A stretch of DNA of 64,000 nt, taken from NCBI RefSeq assembly GCF_963665445.1, contig NZ_OY762276.1, positions 962,001 to 1,026,000 on the forward strand. Direction: 5' to 3'. Position 1 is the first letter of the stretch, and each line of letters starts with the position of its first letter. Shown piece after piece: positions 17,971 through 26,639 of the stretch. The position numbers were made by a program, and so were the translations under genes. The notes beneath the pieces were generated by a model that was not told the origin of the DNA, did not search any database, and saw only the letters and a list, made by a program, of their open reading frames with translations. Origin of the DNA: an uncultured Desulfobulbus sp. (GTDB lineage Bacteria > Desulfobacterota > Desulfobulbia > Desulfobulbales > Desulfobulbaceae).

Positions 17971-19362
17971 TCAGGGGGCGGCCTCATCGGCATCGACCTG
18001 TTCCTCGAGTTCCTCGAGGGTGATGATGCTGTCAAAGTCCGCCTTTTCCCACAGGCGGCGCAGCTGTTGAGCGGTCTGCGGATCGGCCTGCTGCAGATTT
18101 TTGAGGAAGAAGACCATGGCGGTACTCATCTTATAGCTGTCTTCCTGATCGGCAAAACCTTGAATAGCGCGAAGAAACCAGTGACCGGCCTGTTCGTGCT
18201 CGTGCTGCAGCTGCTTGAGGTACCCCAGTTGCCCCAGGGTGAGGGCGGACTCAAAAGTGTTGTTGTTCGCTTCGTAGAGCACCAGTGCCTGTGCATACCA
18301 TCGCTCCGCGGCCTGGTAGTCCCGTTGCTCCTGGTGAATTTGCGCCAATTGATTGCAGGTGTGGGCGATATCAAGGGAACTTTCCAGCTGGCGATAGAGT
18401 TGCAGCGCCTGGGCGTGGTAGGTACGGGCCGTGGTGAAATCGCACTGCTCCTGGGCGAGAATCCCCAGCTGACTGCAGGTGTTGGCCTGGCTGCGGTGGT
18501 CGTGCTGCTGTTGGAAAATTCGCAGGGCCTCGCCATACCACTGCTCGGCGGCCTCGAACTCCCGTTGTTCCTGGGCGATTCGGCCCAGTTGATGGGCGTT
18601 GAGCGCAGCATCATGGAGGCTGCCCAACTGCTCAAAGAGCTGCAGTGATTGCCCGTACCATTCCTGTGCCGCGGCATAGTCCTGCTGTTCCTGGGCAATG
18701 CGACCCAGTTGATGGCAGCAGCTGGCCGCCCCCCGGCTGTTACCCAGGTTGGTGAACAGGGGAAGGGCCCGTCTGTGCCAGCGGGCGGCGACGGCGAGGT
18801 CGCGTTGTTCCTGGGCGATTTGTCCCAGCTGGTGGCAGGCTCCGGCGATCCCCTGGTCGTTGCTGAGCTGTTCAAACAGGGCCAGAGCCTTTTTGGAGCA
18901 GATCTCGGCCTGCGGCAGATCGCCCTGTTCTTCATGGATGCTTCCCAGGTGATGGAGGATGATGGCCATGTCGGCTGCATCTTCGTCCGGGCTGAGCAGC
19001 GCAAGGGCACGCTCAAACCAGAGGAGGGCCTGTTGCGGGTCGTGCTGCTCCCGGGCGATTCGGGCCAGCTGATGACTGGCAACGGCTTCCACCTGCGGCC
19101 GTTGCAGCTCTTGACCCACTTTTGCCAGCTGGGTGAAGTGGCGGGCGGCCCGGTCCGTATCCTGCCGTGCAAGGGCGGACAGGGCAAGAAACTGGTGCAG
19201 GGCCAGCGCGGCATCGAGCATGTTGAGCTGGTGAGCCGTTTGCACGGCTCGTTCAAAGGGTTCTTCATCGCAGGCGGGCAGGGCGTGTTGATCCACGGGG
19301 AGTTGCGCGGCCTGCCGGGCCATGCGCACGACAAAATCATGTTGCTCCTTCGGCTCTGTCAT
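17971..19362 (-). CDS. Tetratricopeptide-repeat protein
   Basis: 463 aa from the ATG at 19362 with AGGAGGCAGTC; a longer frame upstream crosses the next gene's promoter. At least eight TPR units recur every ~40 residues, each opening HQLGRIAQEQRD and closing AEQWYGEALRLFEQL. The C-terminal 60 residues are acidic (ITLEELEEQVDADEAAP). There is no signal peptide or catalytic domain, so it is probably a cytoplasmic scaffold. The units are so alike that the DNA itself is a tandem repeat of ~120 bp. Partner unknown. Confidence 0.85.
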   Translation of the reverse strand: MTEPKEQHDFVVRMARQAAQLPVDQHALPACDEEPFERAVQTAHQLNMLDAALALHQFLALSALARQDTDRAARHFTQLAKVGQELQRPQVEAVASHQLARIAREQHDPQQALLWFERALALLSPDEDAADMAIILHHLGSIHEEQGDLPQAEICSKKALALFEQLSNDQGIAGACHQLGQIAQEQRDLAVAARWHRRALPLFTNLGNSRGAASCCHQLGRIAQEQQDYAAAQEWYGQSLQLFEQLGSLHDAALNAHQLGRIAQEQREFEAAEQWYGEALRIFQQQHDHRSQANTCSQLGILAQEQCDFTTARTYHAQALQLYRQLESSLDIAHTCNQLAQIHQEQRDYQAAERWYAQALVLYEANNNTFESALTLGQLGYLKQLQHEHEQAGHWFLRAIQGFADQEDSYKMSTAMVFFLKNLQQADPQTAQQLRRLWEKADFDSIITLEELEEQVDADEAAP

Positions 19363-19561
19363 GACTGCCTCCTGACGGGTGGCGGGTGATTCAAGAGGGC
19401 TTCTATAAGCATTTTTGTCAAGTGTACTGTATTGTACGCGCTGAGCTGAAAATTTGGAAAAAGGATCTGCAGACCGAACCGCTCTTCCTCGCCCCGGCCG
19501 CGTGATAACCTTTATAGGCTGGCAGTACGTCGGTCTATAATCATAAGAAAAACGAAAAATT

Positions 19562-20167
19562 ATGGCAAAAATCGATTGGAAACCCGGAACCATGATCTAT
19601 CCACTGCCGGCGGTCATGGTCAGCCTGGGCGAGACGCCCGAGGAATACAACATCATCACCATTGCCTGGACCGGGACCATCTGTTCCGACCCGCCGATGT
19701 GCTATGTTTCGGTGCGGCCCGAGCGCCACTCCTATGCTATTCTGGAACGGACCCGGGAATTCGTGATCAACCTCACCACCCGGCCCCTGGCCTTTGCCAC
19801 AGACTGGTGCGGTGTGCGCTCCGGGCGGAGTTATCAGAAATTTGCCGAGATGAAACTGACGCCAGGGCAGGCAACCGTCGTGCGGGCGCCGATCATCGAA
19901 GAGGCGCCGATCAACATCGAGTGCCGGGTGGTCGAGATCAAACGCTTGGGGACGCACGACATGTTCATTGCCGAGGTGGTGAACGTCAAGGCGGACGAAC
20001 AGTACATCAACCCCGCAACCGGCGCCTTTGATATCGCCATGGCCGAGCCCCTGGTTTTTGCCCACGGCGGCTATTACGGCATGGGGCGCAAGATCGGCAA
20101 GTTCGGTTTCTCGGTGCAGAAAAAACGGCGAAAAAAGAAACCGCAGGCCACAAAAAAGAGGTCTTAG
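19562..20167 (+). CDS. Flavin reductase / flavoredoxin-family FMN-binding protein
   Basis: 201 aa. The flavin-reductase-like split-barrel fold is visible in PAVMVSLGETPEEYNIITIAWTGTICSDPPMCYVSVRPERHSYAIL, then EFVINL, and the later ECRVVEIKRLGTHDMFIAEVVNV. Such proteins bind FMN and pass electrons in sulfate reducers (flavoredoxin) or supply reduced flavin. The C-terminus has a lysine/arginine tail (KKRRKKKPQATKKRS), unusual for the family and perhaps a nucleic-acid or membrane contact. It is divergent from the TPR gene with a 200-base shared upstream region. Confidence 0.83.
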   Translation: MAKIDWKPGTMIYPLPAVMVSLGETPEEYNIITIAWTGTICSDPPMCYVSVRPERHSYAILERTREFVINLTTRPLAFATDWCGVRSGRSYQKFAEMKLTPGQATVVRAPIIEEAPINIECRVVEIKRLGTHDMFIAEVVNVKADEQYINPATGAFDIAMAEPLVFAHGGYYGMGRKIGKFGFSVQKKRRKKKPQATKKRS

Positions 20168-20272
20168 ACGCTTGCGGGACAGATGTCTTGGGCTGAATTG
20201 CTGTTGCAGCCTGCAGAGTAATCCAACGAACATGCATGCCCGGTACTGGTCCGGGAATGCCGGTATACCTTC

Positions 20273-21400
20273 ATGTTGATGCACAACGTCGTTTGTCCGG
20301 CCCTGATTGCCGGGCTGTTCACCTTCGCCCCCCTTCACGCCCATGCCCTGACGGAACAGGAGATTCTTGCCAGGAACGAAGCCTCCCTGGTGGCGGTGCG
20401 TGCCCTCGACCCGCAGTCCGGAACCATTGTGGTCGGCAGCGGTGTGGTCATCGCCCCGCAGCAGGTGATCACCTCCTGCGGGCTGGTGGATGGCCGAGGT
20501 GGGCTGGAAGTCGCCAAAGGGGCGCAAAAAATAGCGGCAAAGCTGCTGTTTGCCGATGCGGAAAAAGGACTCTGCCTGCTGGCGGCCGATGGTCTTGCCG
20601 CCACCACCGCCGAGCGGGGCCGCAGCAGCGGATTGAGCATGCAGCAGTCGATCTGGGCTGTGGGGATGGGGGACAAGGCGGCTGCCCTTGAGTCGGGGGT
20701 GCTGACCCAGCTGCGGGGCGGCACACAGCCGCTGATCGAAACCACCCTACTCGGAACCCGGCAGACGCTTGGGCGGGGACTTTTCGACCGGGATGGGCGC
20801 CTGATCGGCATTGCCACCGTCTTTGAGGACAATGGGCAAAACCTGTACTTCGCCGCCCCGATCGAATGGCTCGACAGTCTGCAGCCAGACGCCGAGCCGG
20901 GCGGGCTCAACCGCAAGATTCACTGGATCAAGCGGGCGGCCCTGATGGAGGAGGCGGCCGACTGGCAGCGGTTGCACGACGTGAGTCGGCAATGGGCCGA
21001 CGAATTCCCGCAGGAACCCGCGGCCTGGCATACCTTGGGCTATGCCTGTATCGGCCTGCATGCGTCGTCGGAGGCTCGGGCCGCCTTTCAGGAGACCATC
21101 CGCATCAATCCTGATGATATCGACGGTTGGAGCAACCTCGGTTTCATCTATACCGATCTGGAGCAACTGCCGCAAGCCGTGGGGGCCTACCAAAAGGTGG
21201 TGCAGATCGATCCCAGGGATACGGATGGCTGGTTGAACCTGAGTCTTGCCTACGAGGCGGTCGGCGACCATGCACAGGCGATGAAGGCGGCCGAGGAACT
21301 GGCTCGCCTGGATGTGACCCGCGCCGATGAGCTGCGCAGTTTTCTCCAACAGAAAGGTGGCGCGGGGTTTGACGATGTGGAGGAGCCCGCCCATCCGTAG
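20273..21400 (+). CDS. Exported protein with degenerate trypsin-like domain and TPR repeats
   Basis: 375 aa. A signal peptide ends near AHA in MLMHNVVCPALIAGLFTFAPLHAHA. Residues ~30-205 have the trypsin-2 (HtrA-like) fold: GSGVVIAPQQVITSCGLVDG, then GLCLLA, then GRGLFDRDGRLIGIATVF. The catalytic His position is Cys (TSCGLV for the usual TNHHV), and the GNSGGPL serine loop reads LGRGLFD, so protease activity is unlikely. Residues ~215-350 carry three TPR units (AWHTLGYACIGL, GWSNLGFIYTDL, GWLNLSLAYEAV). A periplasmic binding or scaffold role is inferred. Confidence 0.8.
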   Translation: MLMHNVVCPALIAGLFTFAPLHAHALTEQEILARNEASLVAVRALDPQSGTIVVGSGVVIAPQQVITSCGLVDGRGGLEVAKGAQKIAAKLLFADAEKGLCLLAADGLAATTAERGRSSGLSMQQSIWAVGMGDKAAALESGVLTQLRGGTQPLIETTLLGTRQTLGRGLFDRDGRLIGIATVFEDNGQNLYFAAPIEWLDSLQPDAEPGGLNRKIHWIKRAALMEEAADWQRLHDVSRQWADEFPQEPAAWHTLGYACIGLHASSEARAAFQETIRINPDDIDGWSNLGFIYTDLEQLPQAVGAYQKVVQIDPRDTDGWLNLSLAYEAVGDHAQAMKAAEELARLDVTRADELRSFLQQKGGAGFDDVEEPAHP

Positions 21401-21518
21401 TCCGCAAGGATCTCACCTTGCCGTTGCTGCTTGCTGGAAGGAGTTGCGCGGGACTGATGTTGAATGATCGGAGTGCCGATCGGCCCGGGGAGCCGGGTTG
21501 AGGGAGTATGGAACGAGA

Positions 21519-22814
21519 ATGGATTTATTACTGCTTGCGGTCTTGATAGCCCTCAACGGCATCTTTGCCATGTCGGAGATTGCCGTGCTCTCCAGTAGGG
21601 AGGTCCGGTTGCAGAAGATGGCCGGGGAACGGCGCCGGGGTGCCACGTCCGCCCTGAAGTTGAAAAATAACCCTGCCGCCTTCCTCTCCACGGTGCAGGT
21701 GGGAATCACCATGGTCGGTATTCTCAGCGGTGCCGTTGGCGAGAATGCCCTGGTAGAGCCCTTGACCCGCCTGCTGGCAGGCTTACCCGGGTTGCAGTCC
21801 TCGGCACCGCACCTTGCCCTTGTTCTCGTTGTGGTCGGCCTGACCTTTTTCACCGTAGTGATCGGTGAATTGGTCCCCAAACACCTGGGATTATTGAATC
21901 CGGAAAAAATCGCCTCGCTGGTGGCCCGGCCAATGCGTATTCTCGCCCGTATTGCCAAGCCCCTGGTCTGGTTGCTGGCGGCCTCCTCCAGTCAGGTGCT
22001 GCGGCTGCTCAATGCCCAGAGTCAGAAGGAGGCAGGGGTGAGCGACGAGGAAATCCAGTTGCTGATGGAGCAGGGGGCCAGGGCGGGGGTGTTCCACGAA
22101 AGCGAGCAGGTGCTGGTGGCCAACGTGCTCAGATTGGATGAGCTGCCGGTGGAGGCGATCATGACCCACCGCCAGGAGGTGCAGCTTCTCGATCTTTCCC
22201 TGCCGGAGACGGAGCTTCGTTCCTTTCTTGCCCAGAGTGCCCACTCGCGCATCATTGCCTGCCGCGGCGGCTGGGATGATATTGCCGGTCTGCTGCGCAC
22301 CGCCGATCTGTTGCGGGCGGTACTGGCCGGTGCGCCGTTGGAGATCGAAAAGCATCTTCGCCAGCCGTCCTTTGTCCCCGAACATGCGACCACCACCCAG
22401 TTGCTGGAGCATTTTCGCAGGGCACAGCTGCAGTGCGCCCTGGTGGTTGACGAGTACGGCGACATTCAAGGGCTGGTGACCCTGGCCGACGTGCTGACCG
22501 CCATCGTCGGTGAGGTGCCTTCGGCCAATCTGAGCGGCCTCCACTCGATGACCCGGCGGGAGGACGGCTCCTGGCTGGTTGCCGGCTCGGTTCCCATTGA
22601 GCGGGTCCGCTCCGCCCTTGGCCTGAAAGAGGAGCTGCCCGGCGAGGCCGACCGCGCCTACCATGCCATCGCCGGTTTCATAATCCATGTGCTCGGGCGC
22701 ATTCCCAGCGAATCCGACCACTTCGAAGAACAGGGCTACCGCTTCGAAGTGGTCGACATGGACAATCACCGCATCGACAAGGTCCTGGTGACCCCGGTCA
22801 AAAACTCAGATTGA
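21519..22814 (+). CDS. Hemolysin-family CNNM/CBS/CorC_HlyC membrane protein
   Basis: 431 aa from the ATG at 21519; a TTG seven codons upstream is an alternative. The N-terminal CNNM (DUF21) domain has hydrophobic segments at ~1-20, 55-80, 90-115 and 125-145. A CBS pair follows (VEAIMTHRQEVQLLD to VDEYGDIQGLVTLADVLTAIVGE). The C-terminal CorC_HlyC domain spans ~340-431 (REDGSWLVAGSVPIERV). Relatives take part in Mg/Co efflux and resistance. The old name hemolysin is not evidence of toxicity. The 3' end overlaps the convergent TonB receptor by 17 bases. Confidence 0.88.
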   Translation: MDLLLLAVLIALNGIFAMSEIAVLSSREVRLQKMAGERRRGATSALKLKNNPAAFLSTVQVGITMVGILSGAVGENALVEPLTRLLAGLPGLQSSAPHLALVLVVVGLTFFTVVIGELVPKHLGLLNPEKIASLVARPMRILARIAKPLVWLLAASSSQVLRLLNAQSQKEAGVSDEEIQLLMEQGARAGVFHESEQVLVANVLRLDELPVEAIMTHRQEVQLLDLSLPETELRSFLAQSAHSRIIACRGGWDDIAGLLRTADLLRAVLAGAPLEIEKHLRQPSFVPEHATTTQLLEHFRRAQLQCALVVDEYGDIQGLVTLADVLTAIVGEVPSANLSGLHSMTRREDGSWLVAGSVPIERVRSALGLKEELPGEADRAYHAIAGFIIHVLGRIPSESDHFEEQGYRFEVVDMDNHRIDKVLVTPVKNSD

Positions 22815-24723
22815 GTCCGGTGAGAAAGCGGACTCCCTCATCGGGGTAGCCGTAGTGGATTTCATAGTCGGTGTCGAACAGGTTTTCCAGATTGAAAAAC
22901 CATTCCGCCTGCATCCCGGCCAGTTTGAAGGGCTGGGTGGCCTTGAAGTCCACGCTCAGGTAGTCATCCAACCGCTGGGCCTCGATATTTTCCATCTCAC
23001 TGTACTGTTTGCCGGTGTAGCGCAGGCTGGTCTCTACCCGGGTCTCTGTCCGCGGCAGGGTGGCGAGTAAGGTGAGTTTACCCTTGAGGTTGGGGGTATA
23101 GGTCAGCTCGTTGCCGGTATCCTCGACCTCGGAGTCCTGGAGGATCAGGTTTGATTGCAGGCTGAGCCGTTTGTTGAAGTTGTATTTGGCGTTGATCTCG
23201 ATCCCCTGGCGCCAGGCATTGTCGCCGTTGATCGGGCTGTAGATGAGCGTCAGCGGGTCGCGCTGATAGAGGATGGGATCGTTGGTGTCGCTGCGGAAAA
23301 ACGTCAACTGGACCTGGGCGGTCTTGTCCCAGTTGTATTCGACGCCTGCATCCAGGGCGAGGATTTTTTCCTTGTCCAGGTCGGGATTGCCGCGCACCTG
23401 ATCGATGCTGCCGTGGGCAGGCTGATAGAGCTGGCCAAAGGTGGGGATGTTGACGCTGTGGCCGATATTGGCCTTGAAGTTCCAACCCGCACCAAGCGCA
23501 TGGTGGAGGCCTGCGGAAACACCGGGGTTGAAGCCGAATCCGGTGACCCGATCGCCGCGCAGGCCGCCGGTCAGGGTCCAGTCCTGCCACTTGCGGTCCG
23601 CCTGCAGGCCAAGGCCGGCGGTGATGCGGTTGTGTTCGCCGGAGAGGGTATGGTCGAGATCGTCGTTTTCCAAGACGGCGCTGGTCCGCACCGCCCATTC
23701 ATCGGCCGTATCGTTCCAGTTGTATTCGCCCTTGATCCCCACCTTGTCGTCGTCCAGGGTGGAAACGAACCCGCTCTGGCTCTTGTCCTCCACCGTGGTG
23801 GTATCGCCATAGAGATTGAGAACATAGTCGCCGGTTTCTCCGGCCAGGCCGGTGAGGCGGCTGTCGAACGAGGCTTTTTCGTAGGATTGGCGGGCATTGG
23901 GGGTGGGGTTGTCCACCGGTCCGGGGGAACCTGATTCGGAGGTGAAGTAGCGGCCGTTGACCTCCAGGCTGCGGTTCTCGGCCAGCTCACCGTTCCAGTG
24001 GACCAGGAAACTGCCGCTGTCGAGATCCTTGTTGGCGCGTTTGCCGTCGCGGTGCTTGCCCGTGGCCGAGGCCATGACCGAAGAGCCTGATTCCAGCTGC
24101 ATCTGATCGCTGCCACTGGCTTCCAGCGTTCCGTAGGAGCCGACCGTACCGCGCAGTTTGGTCAGGTGTTTTTTCTCCGCATTCTTTTTGCTGCCGATGC
24201 CCTTGGTGACGATGCTGATCGCGCCATCGCTCGCGCCGGATCCCAGCCAGACCGGGACCGGCGGCTTGAACACGGTGATCGATTCAATGGTCTCGATGGG
24301 AATGCCGGCCAGATCGACGCTGCCGTACTGGTTGCTGTTGAGCGGGCGGCCGTTGAGCAGGACCAGCACCCCGCCTGATTTGCCCGAGCCGCGGATGGAG
24401 ATGCGCGATCCCACACCCATGGCTCCTTTGACCTCCACACCGGCCATCCCGTTCAGGGCCTCCTCCACACTGAGCATGTTGCGGTTGTCGATCTCCTTGC
24501 GTCCCATGACCTCGACCATGGCCGGATTTTTTTCCGCATACTCGCTGAGACGATCGGCGGTGACCACCATGGTCTCCATCGTGGTCGGTTCACTGCCGTG
24601 GCCGCCGCTGTCATGGGCCTGCGCCATCTGGGCCTGCACCAGCAGTGGGGCACAGCAAAGACCCAGGCAGGAAAGGCGAATTGTTCGGGAAAGGGGACGA
24701 GATGGTGCGGGCAGACCGGGCAT
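22798..24723 (-). CDS. TonB-dependent outer-membrane receptor, last gene of the minus corrinoid arm
   Basis: 641 aa with signal peptide (cleavage near VQAQMAQA) and a TonB box (METMVVTADR). The plug domain is VEEALNGMAGVEVKGAMG..GSRISIRGSG, followed by a 22-strand-like barrel ending in the typical aromatic GLNLSF. The ribosome site AAGGAGTCAGCCG supports the ATG at 24723. It lies 81 bases after DUF2149 in an operon-like series headed by a cobalamin riboswitch, so a corrinoid or related tetrapyrrole/metal complex is the likely substrate. It is distinct in sequence from the BtuB-like receptor at 39349. Confidence 0.87.
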   Translation of the reverse strand: MPGLPAPSRPLSRTIRLSCLGLCCAPLLVQAQMAQAHDSGGHGSEPTTMETMVVTADRLSEYAEKNPAMVEVMGRKEIDNRNMLSVEEALNGMAGVEVKGAMGVGSRISIRGSGKSGGVLVLLNGRPLNSNQYGSVDLAGIPIETIESITVFKPPVPVWLGSGASDGAISIVTKGIGSKKNAEKKHLTKLRGTVGSYGTLEASGSDQMQLESGSSVMASATGKHRDGKRANKDLDSGSFLVHWNGELAENRSLEVNGRYFTSESGSPGPVDNPTPNARQSYEKASFDSRLTGLAGETGDYVLNLYGDTTTVEDKSQSGFVSTLDDDKVGIKGEYNWNDTADEWAVRTSAVLENDDLDHTLSGEHNRITAGLGLQADRKWQDWTLTGGLRGDRVTGFGFNPGVSAGLHHALGAGWNFKANIGHSVNIPTFGQLYQPAHGSIDQVRGNPDLDKEKILALDAGVEYNWDKTAQVQLTFFRSDTNDPILYQRDPLTLIYSPINGDNAWRQGIEINAKYNFNKRLSLQSNLILQDSEVEDTGNELTYTPNLKGKLTLLATLPRTETRVETSLRYTGKQYSEMENIEAQRLDDYLSVDFKATQPFKLAGMQAEWFFNLENLFDTDYEIHYGYPDEGVRFLTGLNLSF

Positions 24724-24804
24724 CGGCTGACTCCTTGTATGCGGGTTGAGGTTTGAGAGGGGGTGTTGAGCGTGAGTGCTCAGTATGGCAGGAAAAGGCC
24801 GTGC

Positions 24805-25173
24805 TCACTGGGCGCCGCTGTCGGGCACGTAGACCATGGAACCGTCTTCAAGGCGGTAGGCAACGCCGAGCCGGTTGCCCTTGCCCTGGGCGCTCTCCTT
24901 GGTGATGCGGCTGGCCTTGATCTGGGTTCCCTTCTTGACGATGATCTCCATCTCGCCGGAGGCCTGTTGTTTCATGATCGTCATCTCGGCGTTTTTATCG
25001 AACAGATCCTGGAGGCGGTAGACGCTGAACAAGGTCAGCAGCAGGCCGACGATGAACACCAGGCCGATGTCGAAGAGGTTGGCGACCCCGGTCATGGGGT
25101 CGTCGTCACGAAAGGCCGGATCGGAAAATCCCTTGCGGCTTTTATTGGTTCGGCGCGAGCGAAAGTAGTACAT
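24805..25173 (-). CDS. DUF2149-family membrane protein (ExbD-like partner)
   Basis: 122 aa. A basic N-terminus (RSRRTNKSRKGFSDP) precedes DDDPMTGVANLFDIGLVFIVGLLLTLFSVYRL, a single membrane span with an Asp near its start. A periplasmic domain follows, ending GMVYVPDSG-like. The topology and the one-span-plus-periplasmic-domain design mirror ExbD/TolR. DUF2149 is known to sit beside MotA/TolQ/ExbB genes and CobN-like chelatases. Together with the ExbB-type gene one base upstream it probably forms a proton-driven motor serving CobN or the receptor. Confidence 0.85.
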   Translation of the reverse strand: MYYFRSRRTNKSRKGFSDPAFRDDDPMTGVANLFDIGLVFIVGLLLTLFSVYRLQDLFDKNAEMTIMKQQASGEMEIIVKKGTQIKASRITKESAQGKGNRLGVAYRLEDGSMVYVPDSGAQ

Positions 25174-25174
25174 C

Positions 25175-25780
25175 TCAAGGCTCCGTCGGCGTATGCATCA
25201 GGAGTTCGGTGGCCAACTCCATGTTCTTGATATCCTCCTCAAGCCAGCGCCGGCGCACGGTGTAGAAACAGAAGGCCACCGTGCCCACGGCCATGCCGAC
25301 CACGGTGGTGGTGAAGGCGATGACCAGATCCGAGCTGAGTTTGGTCATGTCGCCCTGACCCAGCGCCGCAAGTCCGGTCCCCATGGGAATAAGTGTGCCG
25401 AGCAAGCCGAGCGAGGGGCCGGTGCGTACCAGAATCCGCAGGCGATCCATGGATTTCCATAGCTCCAAGGTGGTCGACTGGAGCAGGTTTTCCACCGCGA
25501 TTTCCTTATCGCCCGGAGTGGCGAGCAGTTGGTTCAGGGTCTGGAGGTAACGATTGACCCGGTGGGAGATGATTGCCTTGGCCTGCCCGGTCTGCAGCAG
25601 CTGCGGCAGTTGCTCGGAGGGGCAGGATTGCAGCCGTACTCGCTCGAGCCATTCGGCGAAGAAACCGCCGGATTGAACAATGATCACCAGCACCAGAAGG
25701 CTCAGTACCAGGAGCACCGGATAGAGCAGGGAAGAGGAGACCAGATAGATAAAGGTTTTGAGCAGGGCGCCGACGTCCAT
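25175..25780 (-). CDS. MotA/TolQ/ExbB-type proton channel protein
   Basis: 201 aa with three membrane spans (~15-38, ~110-135, ~150-175). Conserved core: GPSLGLLGTLIPMGTGLAALGQGDMTKLSSDLVIAFTTTVVGMAVG, the family's proton-path segment. It starts by TAATG overlap with the DUF2162 gene. ExbB-type pentamers convert proton flow into mechanical work on a periplasmic partner, here presumably DUF2149 and TonB-like or CobN clients. Confidence 0.9.
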   Translation of the reverse strand: MDVGALLKTFIYLVSSSLLYPVLLVLSLLVLVIIVQSGGFFAEWLERVRLQSCPSEQLPQLLQTGQAKAIISHRVNRYLQTLNQLLATPGDKEIAVENLLQSTTLELWKSMDRLRILVRTGPSLGLLGTLIPMGTGLAALGQGDMTKLSSDLVIAFTTTVVGMAVGTVAFCFYTVRRRWLEEDIKNMELATELLMHTPTEP

Positions 25781-26526
25781 TAGAAGGAACTCCGAATTTT
25801 TTTATGGGTAAGGCCGAAACCGGCAATAAAGGTCAATAGGGAGAGCGCCACGAGCGGCAGCAGGGCGCTCAGGTTCTGCAATTGCCCGGGCTCATGGTAG
25901 CGGGCCAGGCGGTAGATCTTGTCGACATCGGTGAACTGGGGCAGAACCGCCATGGAGATGAGGAAGTAGGCACCGAGCAGGACCATGGCGCCGCCGAGCA
26001 GGATCTCGGACGGTTGCTGCGACAGACGTCCCAGGCCGAGCATCAACCCCATGGTCGCCAGGCTGATGCAGAGGAAGGCGAAATAAAGCCCGCCCACCAC
26101 CTGAGGGAACCGGTCGGGAAAAAGCGAGAGGCAAAAGGCGATGGCAAAGACAATCACCGTGGCGCAGACCGGGCAGGGCAGGGTCAACAGCAGCCAGCCG
26201 CGGCTGGTGGCTGCATGGTGATGGGGTTTGCGCAACAGGAGCAGCCCCCAAAGGAGCATCACGCCCGCCATGAGCAGATGCACCTGCATCCCGGATTGGA
26301 GAAAGGCCTGAATGGTTTCCAGGTGGGCCAAGGGATCGAGGAGGCGCAGGCCCAAAGCCACCAGGCCAAAGAGGAGCCCGTAGAGGAGGGCAAAGGCCAA
26401 GAGACGGACTAGTTTTGCCCCCGTGGAAGGGGTGCGCTCAAGCAGATAGGCGAGGCCTATCCCGCTTTTGCCGGCAAAGATGCCGATGCTGAACAGTACG
26501 CCCATGATCAGGCTTTTGTAGACCAC
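25780..26526 (-). CDS. DUF2162 putative transporter
   Basis: 248 aa, GTG start at 26526 with AAAGGAGAAACACT. Seven or so hydrophobic segments are present, including KSLIMGVLFSIGIFAGKSGIGL, CPVCATVIVFAIAFCLSLF and LGGAMVLLGAYFLISMAVL. The CPVC motif in a membrane segment recalls thiol or metal relay sites. DUF2162 is annotated as a predicted transporter and co-occurs with CobN-like genes. Substrate unknown; cobalt or another metal for the adjacent chelatase is a possibility. Confidence 0.8.
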   Translation of the reverse strand: MVYKSLIMGVLFSIGIFAGKSGIGLAYLLERTPSTGAKLVRLLAFALLYGLLFGLVALGLRLLDPLAHLETIQAFLQSGMQVHLLMAGVMLLWGLLLLRKPHHHAATSRGWLLLTLPCPVCATVIVFAIAFCLSLFPDRFPQVVGGLYFAFLCISLATMGLMLGLGRLSQQPSEILLGGAMVLLGAYFLISMAVLPQFTDVDKIYRLARYHEPGQLQNLSALLPLVALSLLTFIAGFGLTHKKIRSSF

Positions 26527-26639
26527 AGTGTTTCTCCTTTGATATATCGTTTCAGTTGCATTCGCGGGTCGTGCCCGCGAAAAATGCCCACCACCCCCAG
26601 GTTCCCACGCTAGAGCATGAGAACGATTCCCTGGTTAAG

